Part shown: in pieces, positions 45,257 through 56,255 of the stretch
How the letters are laid out: every line of letters begins with the position of its first letter
Numbering within the stretch: position 1 is the stretch's first letter
Origin: Thermohalobaculum sp963721105
GTDB taxonomy: Bacteria; Pseudomonadota; Alphaproteobacteria; Rhodobacterales; Rhodobacteraceae
Reading direction: 5' to 3'
Assembly: GCA_963721105.1 (NCBI GenBank)
Contig: CAVRHY010000011.1
Location: forward strand, 620,001-684,000
Length of the DNA: 64,000 nt
Position numbers and translations under genes: made by a program
Notes under the pieces: generated by a model
Told to the model about the DNA's origin: nothing
The model's input: only the letters and a program-made list of their open reading frames with translations
Database searches by the model: none

Positions 45257-47740
45257 ATGAACGCCAACGCCCACGCCACGCCCGACAGTCCCGCCGCTGA
45301 CAGCCCCGACGCCACCGTCGTTGTCCGCGACCCGGTCTGCGGCATGACCGTCGACCCGGACGCCGGCAAGCCGACGCACCAGCACGCCGGCCACACCTAC
45401 CATTTCTGCGCCGAGCGCTGCCGCGACAAGTTCGGCGCCGCTCCCGAGGACTGGATCGAGGCCACCGACCCCGTCTGCGGCATGAAGGTCGACCGCTCCA
45501 CCGCCAGGCACATGGCCAGGCACGCGGGCGAGCGCTTCTACTTCTGCTCCGGCCGCTGCCTGGAGAAGTTCGAGGCAGCGCCAGAGATTTACCTCGAGGG
45601 CCGCCCTACGCCCGAGCCGATGCCCGAGGGCACGATCTACACCTGCCCGATGCACCCGGAGATCCAGCAGGCCGGCCCTGGCGACTGCCCGATCTGCGGC
45701 ATGGCGCTGGAGCCCGCCGGCCTGCCGCCGGCCGATGCCGGCCCGAACCCGGAGCTGGTGGACTTCCGCCGCCGCTTCGCCGTCGGCGCCGTGCTGACTG
45801 TGCCCTTGCTGCTGCTGGCGATGGGCCCGATGGTCGGCCTGCCGGTCGACAGCGTCCTCGCGCCCCGTACCGCCCGCTGGTTCGAGCTGGTATTGGCGAC
45901 GCCCGTCGTCCTCTGGTGCGGCTGGCCATTCCTGGTGCGCGGCTGGCGGTCGTTCCGGACGATGAACCTCAACATGTTCAGCCTCATCGGCATGGGCACC
46001 GCATCGGCCTACGCCTTCAGCCTCGTGGCCACCGTCGCGCCGGGCATTTTCCCGGCTGGCTTCCGCGACGCTGACGGCGAAGTCGGGGTCTACTTCGAGG
46101 CTGCCGCCGTCATCACCGTGCTCGTCCTCCTGGGCCAGATTCTGGAGCTCGGCGCCCGCGAGCGCACTGGCTCCGCCATCCGCGCCCTGATCGACCTCGC
46201 GCCGAAGACCGCCCGCATCCTGCGCGACGACGGCAGCGAGGCGGAGATCCCGCTGGAGGACGTCCAGGTCGGCGACCGCCTGCGCGTCCGCCCCGGCGAG
46301 AAGGTTCCCGTCGACGGCGAGGTCGTCGAGGGCCGCTCGCCGGTCGACGAGTCCATGCTGACGGGTGAGCCCGTCCCGGCCGAAAAGACCCCCGGCGACG
46401 CCGTGACCGGCGCCACAATCAACGGCAATGGCAGCCTCGTCATCCAGGCGAAACGCGTCGGCCGCGATACCATGCTTGCGCGGATCGTCGAGATGGTCGC
46501 CGCCGCCCAGCGCTCGCGCGCGCCGATCCAGAAGCTGGCCGACGCCGTCGCCGCCTGGTTCGTGCCGGCGGTCATCGCCGTCGCGGTCGTCGCCTTCGTT
46601 GCCTGGGCGGTCTGGGGCCCGGTGCCTTCGCTGGCCTACGCGCTGATCGCCGCGATCTCGGCTCTCATCATCGCCTGCCCCTGCGCGCTCGGCCTTGCGA
46701 CGCCGATGTCGGTGATGACCGCGACCGGCCGCGGCGCGCAGGCCGGCGTGCTGATCCGCAACGCCGAGGCGCTGGAGACCTTCGCCAAGGTCGACACGCT
46801 GATCGTCGACAAGACTGGCACGCTGACTGTCGGCCGCCCCGAGCTGATCGCCGTCCTGCCTGCCGGCGGCCATGACGAGACCGGGATCCTCCGCCTCGCC
46901 GCCAGCCTCGAGCGCGGCTCCGAGCACCCGCTGGCCGAGGCGATCGTCCGTGGCGCCGAGGCGCGCGGCGTGGCGCTGGCGCAGACCGCGGATTTCGAGG
47001 CCATCACCGGGAAGGGCGTGCGCGGCACCGTCGATGGCCGACCCGTGGCGCTCGGCAACGCCGCCATGCTCGCCGAGATGGGAATCGAGGCCCCCCAGGC
47101 CGAGGCCGACGAACGGCGCGACAGGGGCGAGACGGTCATGTTCATCGCCCTCGACGGCCAGGTTGCCGGCATGGTCGCGGTCGCCGACCCGGTGAAGGAG
47201 ACGACGGCCGAGGCGCTGAAGACCCTCCACGCGCTCGGGTTCCGCATCGTCATGGCGACCGGCGACAACGAGCGCACGGCGCGCGCCGTCGCCGGGCCGC
47301 TCGGCATCGACGACATCCGCGCCGGTGTGCTGCCCGAGGACAAGGCCGCGCTGGTCCGCGAGCTGCAGGCCGAGGGCGCGACCGTCGCGATGGCCGGCGA
47401 CGGCGTCAACGACGCCCCGGCGCTGGCCGCGGCCGATGTCGGCATCGCGATGGGCACCGGCGCGGACGTCGCCATCGAGAGCGCCGGCCTGACGCTCGTC
47501 AAGGGCGACCTCAACGGCATCGTTCGCGCGCGCAAACTGGCGCTGGCGACCATGCGCAACATCCGGCAGAACCTGTTCCTGGCGCTGGTCTACAACTCGA
47601 TCGGCGTGCCCATCGCCGCCGGTGTCCTGTTCCCGGTCTTCGGCCTGCTTCTGAACCCGATGTTCGCCGCCGCCGCGATGAGCCTGTCGTCCGTCTCCGT
47701 CATCGGCAACGCGCTCCGCCTGCGCACCGTGAAGCTCTGA
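45257..47740 (+). CDS. copA: Copper-exporting P1B-type ATPase with two YHS domains and a heavy-metal-binding domain
   Basis: An 827-residue heavy-metal ATPase. In place of HMA domains the N-terminus has two YHS modules (DPVCGMTVD... at 25-70, DPVCGMKVD... at 72-115) and a His/Cys metal-binding module (YTCPMHPEI ... CPICGMALEP, 128-155). The catalytic core has the TGEPVPAEK actuator motif, the metal-path CPC in IIACPCALGLATP, the phosphorylated Asp in VDKTGTLTVG, HP in SEHPLAEA, and the hinge MAGDGVNDAPALAAADVGIAMG. The start follows GGAGAGG. It is controlled by the CueR-type promoter just upstream. Cu(I) export is the likely function; the silver subtype is possible. Confidence 0.94.
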   Translation: MNANAHATPDSPAADSPDATVVVRDPVCGMTVDPDAGKPTHQHAGHTYHFCAERCRDKFGAAPEDWIEATDPVCGMKVDRSTARHMARHAGERFYFCSGRCLEKFEAAPEIYLEGRPTPEPMPEGTIYTCPMHPEIQQAGPGDCPICGMALEPAGLPPADAGPNPELVDFRRRFAVGAVLTVPLLLLAMGPMVGLPVDSVLAPRTARWFELVLATPVVLWCGWPFLVRGWRSFRTMNLNMFSLIGMGTASAYAFSLVATVAPGIFPAGFRDADGEVGVYFEAAAVITVLVLLGQILELGARERTGSAIRALIDLAPKTARILRDDGSEAEIPLEDVQVGDRLRVRPGEKVPVDGEVVEGRSPVDESMLTGEPVPAEKTPGDAVTGATINGNGSLVIQAKRVGRDTMLARIVEMVAAAQRSRAPIQKLADAVAAWFVPAVIAVAVVAFVAWAVWGPVPSLAYALIAAISALIIACPCALGLATPMSVMTATGRGAQAGVLIRNAEALETFAKVDTLIVDKTGTLTVGRPELIAVLPAGGHDETGILRLAASLERGSEHPLAEAIVRGAEARGVALAQTADFEAITGKGVRGTVDGRPVALGNAAMLAEMGIEAPQAEADERRDRGETVMFIALDGQVAGMVAVADPVKETTAEALKTLHALGFRIVMATGDNERTARAVAGPLGIDDIRAGVLPEDKAALVRELQAEGATVAMAGDGVNDAPALAAADVGIAMGTGADVAIESAGLTLVKGDLNGIVRARKLALATMRNIRQNLFLALVYNSIGVPIAAGVLFPVFGLLLNPMFAAAAMSLSSVSVIGNALRLRTVKL

Positions 47741-47889
47741 TGCGGAGCCTGCCCCGCCTCCTGCTCGCCGCAGCGGCCGCCGGACTGCTGGCCGCGGCCG
47801 CGCTCTGGGCGGCTGGGCTTCTCTGGCCAGCGGCAGCGCTGTCGCTGGCCGGAGGGCCGCCGAGCCTTCCGGCGCTCAGGCACGGCTGA
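47740..47889 (+). CDS. Small hydrophobic protein coupled to copA (49 aa)
   Basis: An ATG overlapping the copA stop (TGATG) opens a 49-codon frame starting MRSLPRLLLAAAAAGLL. It has one or two hydrophobic stretches and the tail SLPALRHG. I recognise no family. The stop-start overlap and the positive N-terminus followed by a membrane helix favour a real small membrane protein. The Ala/Leu richness of any GC-rich frame argues for caution. The last 14 bp overlap the convergent molybdopterin enzyme gene. Confidence 0.4.
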   Translation: MRSLPRLLLAAAAAGLLAAAALWAAGLLWPAAALSLAGGPPSLPALRHG

Positions 47890-50213
47890 CCTCGCACCAC
47901 GTGCAGCGCAGCGGGATCGAGCCGCTGACAGGGTCGGCGCGGTCGCTCGGCACGGCGCCATTCAGGTTCGCCGCCATCGCGTCCCCGCCCAAAGCCTGCT
48001 CCGGCCCGCCTACGGGCACCGTCCAGCCATGCTGGGCAAAGACGGCATCCGACGACAGGCCGTCAACCAGTTTCGCCCGCGCGAGGACGGCGCCCGCCAC
48101 GGTCGTCACGCGCACCCAGTCGCCATCGGCGATGCCGCGCGATCGGGCTGTCTCCGGCGCGATCTCCAGCACCGGGTCGGGCATCAGCCGGCGCAGCGAG
48201 GCGATATTGCGTCCCTGGCTGTGGCAGTAGGCAACCGTCTTGGCGCCGCCCAGTCGCAGCGGCAGCCCGTCCCGCGCCTGCGGCAGCCCGCCCGCCTCCA
48301 GCCGCGGCACCGGGTCCTGCCCCGCCCGCAGCAGCGCCTCGGAATAGATTTCCAACCGCTTCGTCGGCGTCGGAAAGCCGCCCCGGCGATAGGCCTCGAG
48401 CGCCACCTCTCCCGGCACCACCACGCCCTCCGGCGCGGCACGCAGCGCCTCCAGCGTCACGCCCGATGGCGCCAGCACGTTCGCGTGCCCCCGGTCAACG
48501 TCGCAGCCGAACATCGCGTCCGCCAGCCCCAGCCGGCGCGACAGCGCCAGCACGATGTCGATATCGCTCCGCGACTGGCCGACCGGCGCGATCACGGCCG
48601 GCCGCAGCTGCACCCGCCGCAGCCCCTCCAGGCTGGCGTCGAACCCCGTCCGCAGCCCATCGCGCTCCCAGGACGTCGCGACGGGCAGCACGATGTCGGC
48701 GTGCTCGGCCGTGGCGTTCATGAAGAAATCGGCGTGGACGTGGAACTCCAGCCGTTCCAGCGCCGCGCGCGCAGCCTCCGTGTCCGGCTGCGCCGACAGC
48801 AGGTTGCCGCCGAACGAGACCAGCATCCGCATGGGGTACGGCTCGCCATTCGTCACCGCATGGTAGACGTCCCGAGCCGTGACATAGCCCTGCCGCCCTG
48901 GCCCCAGCGGCCGCTCGGCCAGGCCCAGCGCCTTGATCCCCTGCGCCTCCGGCAGCAGGTCCTGCCCCGAGATGTCGTTGAATGAGGCCGCCCCGCCCGG
49001 CACGTTGCCGCCCTTTGCGCCATAGTGCCCCGTCAGCCCGTAGAGGATCGACAGCGCCCGGTCGGTCTGGGTTGCGGTGACGCTCTGCCCGATGCCGTTC
49101 CAGGCGTAGTAGGCGAGCGGCCCGGTGCCGGCGATCAGCCCGGCGGCCCGACGCAGATCCTCCTCCGGTACGCCTGTCATCTCGGCCACCCGGCCGGGCG
49201 GCCAGGCGGCAGCGGCCTCGGCGAACACCGCCAGGGCGCTGCGGCAGGCGAGCGGCCCCGCCGCCGTCTCGACCATGCCGGTCCGCGAACAGCTCGGCCC
49301 CCTCCGGCGCGTCGAGCCACGCCCCGGCCTCCACGTCATAGCCCAGCAACCCGTCCGCCGACGCCGCCAGCAGCACGTCCGGCCGTCCGCCGAAATCGCT
49401 CTCGCGCAGGAACCCGCCGTCCGGCCGCACCAGCAGCGCCCCGTTCGTCCACTCGCGCACCCAGGCGGCATCGAACCGCCGCTCGGACAGCATCAGGTGC
49501 GCCAGCCCCAGCGCCAGCGCCTGGTCGGTGCCCGGCCGAACGCGCAGCCAGGCATCGGCCCGCCGCGCGTAGAGCGTCGGGCGCGGGTCGACGACAACCA
49601 GCTTGGCGCCGCGCCGCAGCGCCTTCTGCACCTCGACCGAGCGCGCCAGCCAGGTTGCCGCCGGGTTGTGCCCCCACAGCAGGATGCAGCCGGCGCGGGC
49701 GAAATCCGGCGTGCCGATGTCCCAGCCATAGGTCAGGCGCGAGGCGAAATCCTTGTGCCAGTTGCAGATCTCGGTCGCGTAGATCGTGTTCGGGCTGCCA
49801 TAGGCGCGGATGAACCGCTCGACCCAGGCGATTCCGTCCGACATGTGCGTGCCGCTCGGCGTCGTCACCGAGAACGCCACCTGCTCGGCGCCGTGCGCGT
49901 CGCGGATGCGCGCCATGTGCCCGGCGATCTCGTCCAGCGCCTCGTCCCAGCCGATCTCGCGCCACGCCGCCGGCGCCCCCTTGGGCGACACCCGCCGCAG
50001 CGGCACGGTCAGCCGGTCGGGATGATAGACCAGCTCGGGCGCCGCCTTGCCCTTGGGGCACAGCTTCTCGCCGCTGGGGTGGCCCGGCATCGGCTCGATG
50101 CGCGCCAGCCGCCCGTCCTCGACGACGGCCGTGCAGCCGCAGCGCGAGCGGCATTGCGTGCAGAAGGCGGGAACGGTCCGGTCCCGCGCCCCGATGGTCC
50201 TCCCGGCGCTCAT
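47876..50213 (-). CDS. Molybdopterin-dependent oxidoreductase (formate dehydrogenase/thiosulfate reductase superfamily), frameshifted
   Basis: About 778 residues after correction. The N-terminal 4Fe-4S motif is CTQCRSRCGC...KLCPKG. The Mo-binding region ATEICNWHKDFASRL has a candidate Cys ligand. ILLWGHNPAATW and VVVDPRPTLYARRAD are typical. The C-terminal molybdopterin-dinucleotide domain contains VSFGGNLLSAQPD, LPVATSWERDGLR and YCHSQGRNIASLRRLMPDP. The frame breaks near 49278-49282; removing one C restores LFADGMVETAAGPLA. It has no Tat signal, so it is cytoplasmic. No electron-transfer subunit or chaperone is adjacent. The substrate is unknown. Confidence 0.83.
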
Positions 50214-50366
50214 GGCGCGGATTTATGCACGCCCGCGCCCGGAACGCCCGCGTTTTCGGCGCCTGACCGCCGCGCGGCCCGCGCTCCCTTGCGGCCCGCC
50301 CCGTTCCGCCCTATCAGGCGGCCGGTTTTCGATCCGGGCGCGGCAGCCCGGCCAAGGGGAAGCGTC

Positions 50367-51578
<1,212 letters not shown>

Positions 51579-51606
51579 CGCGGCCCAACCGCTCCCCGTC
51601 GCTGTG

Positions 51607-51672
51607 ATGCCCCTGCGAAAGCGGGGGCATTCCCGCAACGCACCTCTCCGTCGCCCTCGCGCAAGCGGGGGC
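51607..51672. repeat. Tandem GNRA-loop hairpins (REP-like) after argG
   Basis: Two closely spaced hairpins: ATGCCCCTGC-GAAA-GCGGGGGCAT (51607-51630, 10 bp) and GCCCTCGC-GCAA-GCGGGGGC (51653-51672, 8 bp with one G-T pair). Both stems end in a GNRA tetraloop and share an AAGCGGGG core with 32736-32808, as REP-family palindromes do. The first may also end argG transcription. Confidence 0.65.
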
Positions 51673-51706
51673 CTGCCAGCAGCATTGCTTGCGCACCGCT
51701 CGCCGC

Positions 51707-51750
51707 TTGATCCGAGGGAACGATACGCCTATATTATTCCCAAGGGAACG
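51707..51750 (+). promoter_or_regulatory. Promoter and operator of the Xre-RES toxin-antitoxin pair
   Basis: The -35 TTGATC (51707-51712), 17-bp spacer and -10 TATATT (51730-51735) form a sigma70-type promoter. Just downstream is the inverted repeat TTCCC-AA-GGGAA (51737-51748), and a further half-site GGGAACG (51716-51722) lies inside the spacer. This layout suits autorepression by the antitoxin. The ribosome site GGAGG follows. Confidence 0.6.
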
Positions 51751-51759
51751 GAGGACCTC

Positions 51760-52128
51760 ATGGCTCAGGCTCTCGCAACGACTGCACCCGAAGCAGTGCT
51801 CACCAAAGCGGCGCTGCGGGCGGCGAAGCGGCTGAAGCTGACCAATCGCGAGCTTGCCGCCGTGCTCGGCGTCGGCCAGGCGACCGTGTCGCGGGCCGGG
51901 GCAGGGCGTCCGCTGCCCGCCGAGGGCAAGGCGCTCGAACTCGCGGCGCTCTTCGTCCGGCTCTACCGCTCGCTCGACGCCATCGTCGGCGGCGACGACG
52001 CGACCGCCGCGGCCTGGCTCCGCGCCGACAACACGGCGCTCGGCCGCCCGCCGGCCCAGGCCATCGCCACGATCGGCGGGCTGGCCGACACGCTGGCCTA
52101 CCTGGACGCCCGGCGCGCACTTGTCTGA
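51760..52128 (+). CDS. Antitoxin of the Xre/MbcA/ParS (DUF2384) family
   Basis: A 122-residue protein. It has an N-terminal Xre-like helix-turn-helix (LTNRELAAVLGVGQATVSRAGAG, about 28-50) and the C-terminal DUF2384 toxin-binding part (LYRSLDAIVGGDDATAAAWLRADNTALGRPP...IATIGGLADTLAYLDA). It binds and silences the RES toxin encoded next and represses its own promoter. The ATG at 51760 follows GGAGG. The frame overlaps the toxin start by 8 nt. Confidence 0.92.
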   Translation: MAQALATTAPEAVLTKAALRAAKRLKLTNRELAAVLGVGQATVSRAGAGRPLPAEGKALELAALFVRLYRSLDAIVGGDDATAAAWLRADNTALGRPPAQAIATIGGLADTLAYLDARRALV

Positions 52129-52859
52129 GCCGGCCCTCCGGCCGGTCCCCTCCGCCGGCCCGGCCTGGCGACTGGTCGAGGACCAGTCGCGCGCCTCGCA
52201 CCATGAAGCTCGTCGACAGCCTGGACGAGCAGCGCACGCTGGAAGAGATGCTCGACGCCACGAAGCCCGCCGTGCCGGCCGACTGCCGCCATCTGCACTG
52301 GCTGCTGTTCACGCCGTTCCGCTATGCGGCGCGCAGCGACTCGCGCTTCCGCCGCGCCGGCGCCACGCCGGGCGTCTTCTACGCCGCGCTAAGCGTGACG
52401 ACCGCGGTTGCCGAACTCGCCTTCTGGCGGCTGCTGTTCTTCCTCGAAAGCCCCGGCACGCCCTGGCCGGCCAACCCCCAGGTTCTGACGGCGTTCTCGG
52501 TCGAGCACGCGACCGAGCGCTGCCTCGACCTGACGGCCCCGCATCACGACGTCGAGGAGGACCGCTGGACGCACCCGACCGACTACGCCGCCTGCCACAG
52601 CATCGCCGACGCGGCGCGGGCGGCGGGCTGCGGCGCCATCCGCTCGCTCTCGGCGCGCGACCCCGAGCGCGGCGTCAACCTCACGCTGCTGACCTGCGCC
52701 GCCTTCGCCCGCCACGAGCCGACCGCCCGGCAGAGCTGGCGCTTCAAGCTCGGCCGCGCCGGCGTCATCGCGCTGGCCGAGGATGGGCAGGGGCGCTTTT
52801 TCGGCCGCGATGCCTTCGCCCGCGACCCGCGCATCGCCGCGGCGCAGTGGGAGCGGTAG
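52121..52859 (+). CDS. RES-domain toxin (NAD+ phosphorylase/glycohydrolase family), frameshifted near its start
   Basis: About 245 residues after correction. RES toxins degrade NAD+. Conserved residues are FTPFRYAARSDSRFRRAG, PGVFYAALSVTTAVAE (Tyr and Glu of the site) and SADPERG-like SARDPERGVNL. The expected N-terminus (AWRLVEDQSRAS) is read from a TTG at 52121 in another frame and joins at about 52199, where removing one C gives RASTMKLVDSLDEQ as in homologues. If instead translation starts at the ATG at 52203, the protein is 218 residues and lacks the first strand. Either the base is a sequencing error or the toxin is damaged. Confidence 0.88.
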
Positions 52860-53035
52860 GCGGGCGCCCGACCGCGAAATTCCCGGCCCCGGCCGGCGCC
52901 GGGCGGAAAGACGCGGCGCCATCTTTCGCCCGGCAACCGTTACGGCTATATTGACGTTACTAGCGGCAGCCTCAGCCGCCTTCCGGCAATCGAGATGCCC
53001 CGCACCGACCGGGGCGCGGAACAGGAGAACGACCC

Positions 53036-53581
53036 ATCGCCAGACGACCGCACCACGCGCCGCCAACACGCGACACCGGCCCGCGCATCAACAGGATGAT
53101 CCGCAACCCGGAGATCCGTCTCATCGACCACGAGGGCACCAACCACGGCGTGGTCGATCCGCGCGACGCCGTGCGGATGGCCGAGGAGGCCGGGCTCGAC
53201 CTCGTCGAGATATCGCCCAACGCCGATCCCCCCGTCTGCAAGATCATGGACTTCGGAAAGTTCAAGTACGAGTCCCAGAAAAAGGCCAACGAGGCCAAGA
53301 AGAAGCAGAAGGTCATCGAGGTCAAGGAGGTCAAGTTCCGGCCGAACATCGACACGCACGACTACGACGTGAAGATGCGGAACGTGACGAAGTTCCTCGA
53401 GGGCGGTGACAAGGTCAAGGTCACGCTGCGGTTCCGCGGGCGCGAGATGGCGCACCAGGAAATCGGCCGCGAGCTGCTGGAAAAGATCGCCGACGACATC
53501 GTCGAGCTCGGCAAGATCGAGTCGATGCCCAAGATGGAGGGGCGGCAGATGGTGATGGTCGCAGCCCCCCTCAAGCACTGA
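53036..53581 (+). CDS. infC: Translation initiation factor IF-3, with a predicted AUC start codon
   Basis: A 181-residue IF-3. Homologues begin M/I-ARRPHxAPPxRDTGPRxN. Here that sequence is encoded in frame from an ATC at 53036 (IARRPHHAPPTRDTGPRIN), 7 nt after AGGAGAAC, and no ATG, GTG or TTG fits upstream of it. The first ATG (53096) would remove 20 conserved residues. IF-3 discriminates against such rare starts, so this gives autoregulation as in E. coli infC (AUU). The rest (KIMDFGKFKYESQKK, RPNIDTHDYDVK, FRGREMAHQEIG) is canonical. A TATATT box lies about 85 bp upstream. Confidence 0.95.
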   Translation: MARRPHHAPPTRDTGPRINRMIRNPEIRLIDHEGTNHGVVDPRDAVRMAEEAGLDLVEISPNADPPVCKIMDFGKFKYESQKKANEAKKKQKVIEVKEVKFRPNIDTHDYDVKMRNVTKFLEGGDKVKVTLRFRGREMAHQEIGRELLEKIADDIVELGKIESMPKMEGRQMVMVAAPLKH

Positions 53582-53597
53582 TGGCGCCGCCGGCCGC

Positions 53598-54254
53598 GTG
53601 ACCGACCGGCAGGCGCGCCACACGACCGACCGGGTCTCCACCCGGTCGGCAGGCCGCTTGGCCTCGCCGTCTGCCGAGCGCAACCTGCAGCCTATCGCCG
53701 GGGCGCTGCGGCCGATTCTCGGCGGCGCCTCCGGCTTGGTGCTCGAGATCGGCTCGGGCACCGGCCAGCACGCCGCGGCGCTGGCGGCGGAGTTTCCCGG
53801 GCTCGACTGGCAGCCCTCGGACCCCTTCGAAGTCCACCTCGACAGCATCCGCGCCTGGGCCATCCAGGCCGCCCTGCCGAACCTGCGAGAGCCGATCTGG
53901 CTGGACGCCGCGGAAGACTGGGCCGGTGCGCTGGCCGGCCCGCTCGCCGCCGTGCTGGCGGTCAACGTCATCCACATCGCGCCCTGGTGCGTCGCCCAGG
54001 GCATCGTCCGCGGCGCCGGCCAGGCGCTGGCGCCCGGCGCCGCGCTGGTCTTCTACGGCCCGTTCCGCGAGGGCGGCCGGCATACCGGCGAGGGCAACGC
54101 CCGCTTTGACGCAGCGCTCCGCGCCGAGGACCCGGCCTGGGGCGTGCGCGACCTCGACGCCGTCTCGGCGCTGGCCGAGGCGAAGGGCTTCGGTCCGCCC
54201 GGGGTCACGCCGATGCCGGCGAACAACCGGCTCGTCTGCTACCGGCGGCAATGA
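53598..54254 (+). CDS. DUF938 family protein, predicted SAM-dependent methyltransferase
   Basis: A 218-residue class-I methyltransferase-like protein of the DUF938 family. The SAM motif is LVLEIGSGTGQHAAALA near 47. The family segments are LAVNVIHIAPWCVAQGIVRGA and LVFYGPFREGGRHTGEGNARFDAAL. A GTG start at 53598, 16 bp after infC, suggests co-transcription. The acceptor is unknown. Confidence 0.86.
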   Translation: MTDRQARHTTDRVSTRSAGRLASPSAERNLQPIAGALRPILGGASGLVLEIGSGTGQHAAALAAEFPGLDWQPSDPFEVHLDSIRAWAIQAALPNLREPIWLDAAEDWAGALAGPLAAVLAVNVIHIAPWCVAQGIVRGAGQALAPGAALVFYGPFREGGRHTGEGNARFDAALRAEDPAWGVRDLDAVSALAEAKGFGPPGVTPMPANNRLVCYRRQ

Positions 54255-54347
54255 CGCACCCGAGCATCCGGCGCCGGGCGCGGCTGAGCATCGCTGGCGC
54301 CGGCCCCGTCCCGTCGCTTACCTGCCTGCCGAGGAGGACTCTCGCCC

Positions 54348-54969
54348 ATGGAAAAAGTTCACACAGCTGACCGGCGTCGCGGCGCCGATGGACATGATCA
54401 ACGTCGACACCGACATGATCATCCCCAAGCAGTTCCTGAAGACGATCAAGCGCACCGGCCTCGGCCGCCACGCCTTCACCGAGATGCGCTACCTCGACGA
54501 CGGCTCCGAGAACCCGGACTTCGTGCTGAACAAGCCGGCCTACCGGAACGCGAAGATCCTGGTGGCGGGCGAGAACTTCGGCTGCGGCTCCAGCCGCGAG
54601 CACGCGCCCTGGGCGCTGCTGGATTTCGGCATTCGCTGCGTCATCGCGCCCAGCTTCGCCGACATCTTCTACAACAACTGCTTCAAGAACGGCATTCTGC
54701 CGATCGTCCTGCCGCAGGACGACATCGACAAGCTGATGGACGACGCCAGCCGCGGCGCCAACGCGGTGGTGACGGTCGACCTCGAAAACCAGTCGATCAC
54801 CGGCCCCGACGGCGGCGAGATCAAGTTCGACGTCGACCCGTTCCGCAAGCACTGCCTTGTCAACGGCCTCGACGACATCGCGCTCAGCCTCGAGAAGGAC
54901 GACGCCATCGCGGCGCACGAGGCAAAGCGCCGCTCGGCGACCCCCTGGCTGGACGCCTCCGCGGGCTGA
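54348..54969 (+). CDS. leuD: 3-isopropylmalate dehydratase small subunit, frameshifted at codon 3
   Basis: The small subunit of isopropylmalate isomerase (leucine synthesis), about 206 residues. The core is complete from FTQLTGVAAPMDMINVDTDMIIP through GENFGCGSSREHAPWAL to the end. The natural start ATG at 54348 (after GAGGAGG) is out of frame by one. The run of five A at 54352-54356 should be four, giving MEKFTQLTGVAAP as in homologues. leuC is not adjacent. Confidence 0.92.
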
Positions 54970-54986
54970 CACCCGGGCCGGGGCCG

Positions 54987-56255
54987 GTGCGACGGGCCGT
55001 TGCCACCCTGCTGGCGGCGGCGCTCGCCGCCCTGCCGGCGGCGGCGCTCGGGGCAGGAAAGGCACCGGGGACGACCGGGACCTCGGCGGCATCGGGTACC
55101 GCCGGCGCATCCGCGGCCCCGGCCTCGTCGGCGGCCCGGCCCTGGGCCGCCCATCCGCCCGGCACGATCCGCATCGCCACCTTCAACGCCAACCTGGTGC
55201 GCCAGGGCGCCGGCGTGCTGGTCAGCGACATCGACAAGCGCGACCGCAGGTGCTGGCGGTGGCCGAGATCCTGCTCCGCGTCCGGCCCGACATCGTCCTG
55301 TGAACGAGATCGACCACGACCCGGCCGGCGTCGCGCTCGACCGCTTCGCCGCGCTGCTGGCCGGGGGCGTGGCCGGCCTGCCGGGCCTCGACTACCCGTA
55401 CCGCTTCGCCGACCAGCCGAACACCGGCGTGCCCAGCGGCCACGACCTCGACGGCGACGGGCGAACCATGGGGCCGGGCGACGCGCTCGGCTACGGCCGG
55501 TTCCCGGGCCAGTACGGCATGGCGCTCCTCAGCCGCTTCCCGCTGGGCCCGGCCCGCACCTTCCGCACGCTGCCCTGGTCGGCGCTGCCCGGCGCCGAAC
55601 CGCCGCGCCGGCCGGACGGCACGCCGTTCTGGCCCGACGCGGTCTGGCGCGCCCTGCCGCTCAGCTCGAAGAGCCACTGGGACGTGACGGTGCGCCCGTC
55701 CGCCGGCCCGCCGCTGCACCTGCTGGCCAGCCACCCGACGCCGCCCGTCTTCGACGGTCCGGAAGACCGCAACGGCCTGCGCAACGCCGCCGAGATCGGC
55801 TTCTGGACCGCCTGGCTCGCCGGCGCCGCACTGCCCGACGATTCCGGCGGCGCGGCCCCCCTGCCGGCGGAGGCTGCCGTCATCGTTCTGGGCGACCTTA
55901 ACCTCGACCCTGCCGACGGCGACGGCCGGCGCGCGGCCATCCGGGCACTCCTCGCCGACCCGCGCCTGCAGGACCCGAGGCCCGCCAGCCGCGGCGGCAA
56001 GCGGCGGCGGCGCAGGGCGGCGCGAATGCCACGCAGCGGGGCGATCCGGCGCTCGATACCGCCGACTGGCGCGACGACATCGGCAACATGCGCGTCGACT
56101 ACGTCCTGCCCTCCGCCGGGCTTGCGGTCGCCGGAGCCGGCGTCTTCTGGCCGCCGCCCGACGACCCGCTGGCACGCCTCGTCGCCGTCAAGGGTCGCGA
56201 GCGCGCCAGCTCGGACCACCGGCTGGTCTGGGTCGACATCCGCCTGCCGGAGTGA
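54987..56255 (+). CDS. Exported endonuclease/exonuclease/phosphatase (EEP) family protein, three frameshifts
   Basis: Reconstructed as about 423 residues. A GTG start at 54987 opens a signal peptide (RRAVATLLAAALAALPAAALGA). The EEP fold follows with IRIATFNANL, then (after a lost base near 55245) VLAVAEILLRVRPDIVL, then (another near 55300) VNEIDHDP (catalytic Asn-Glu). The next motifs are GQYGMALLSRFPLG, LLASHPTPPVFDGPEDRNG, VILGDLNLDP, and (after a third near 55998) MRVDYVLPSA and SSDHRLVWVDI. All three breaks are single missing bases that preserve the motifs on both sides. It is probably an extracellular phosphodiesterase or nuclease; alternatively this could be a genuine pseudogene. Confidence 0.75.

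Noticed and set aside
45170..47230. Minus-strand frame of 686 codons opposite the copper ATPase
   Set aside because: Shadow of a gene with all P-type ATPase motifs; crosses the copA promoter.
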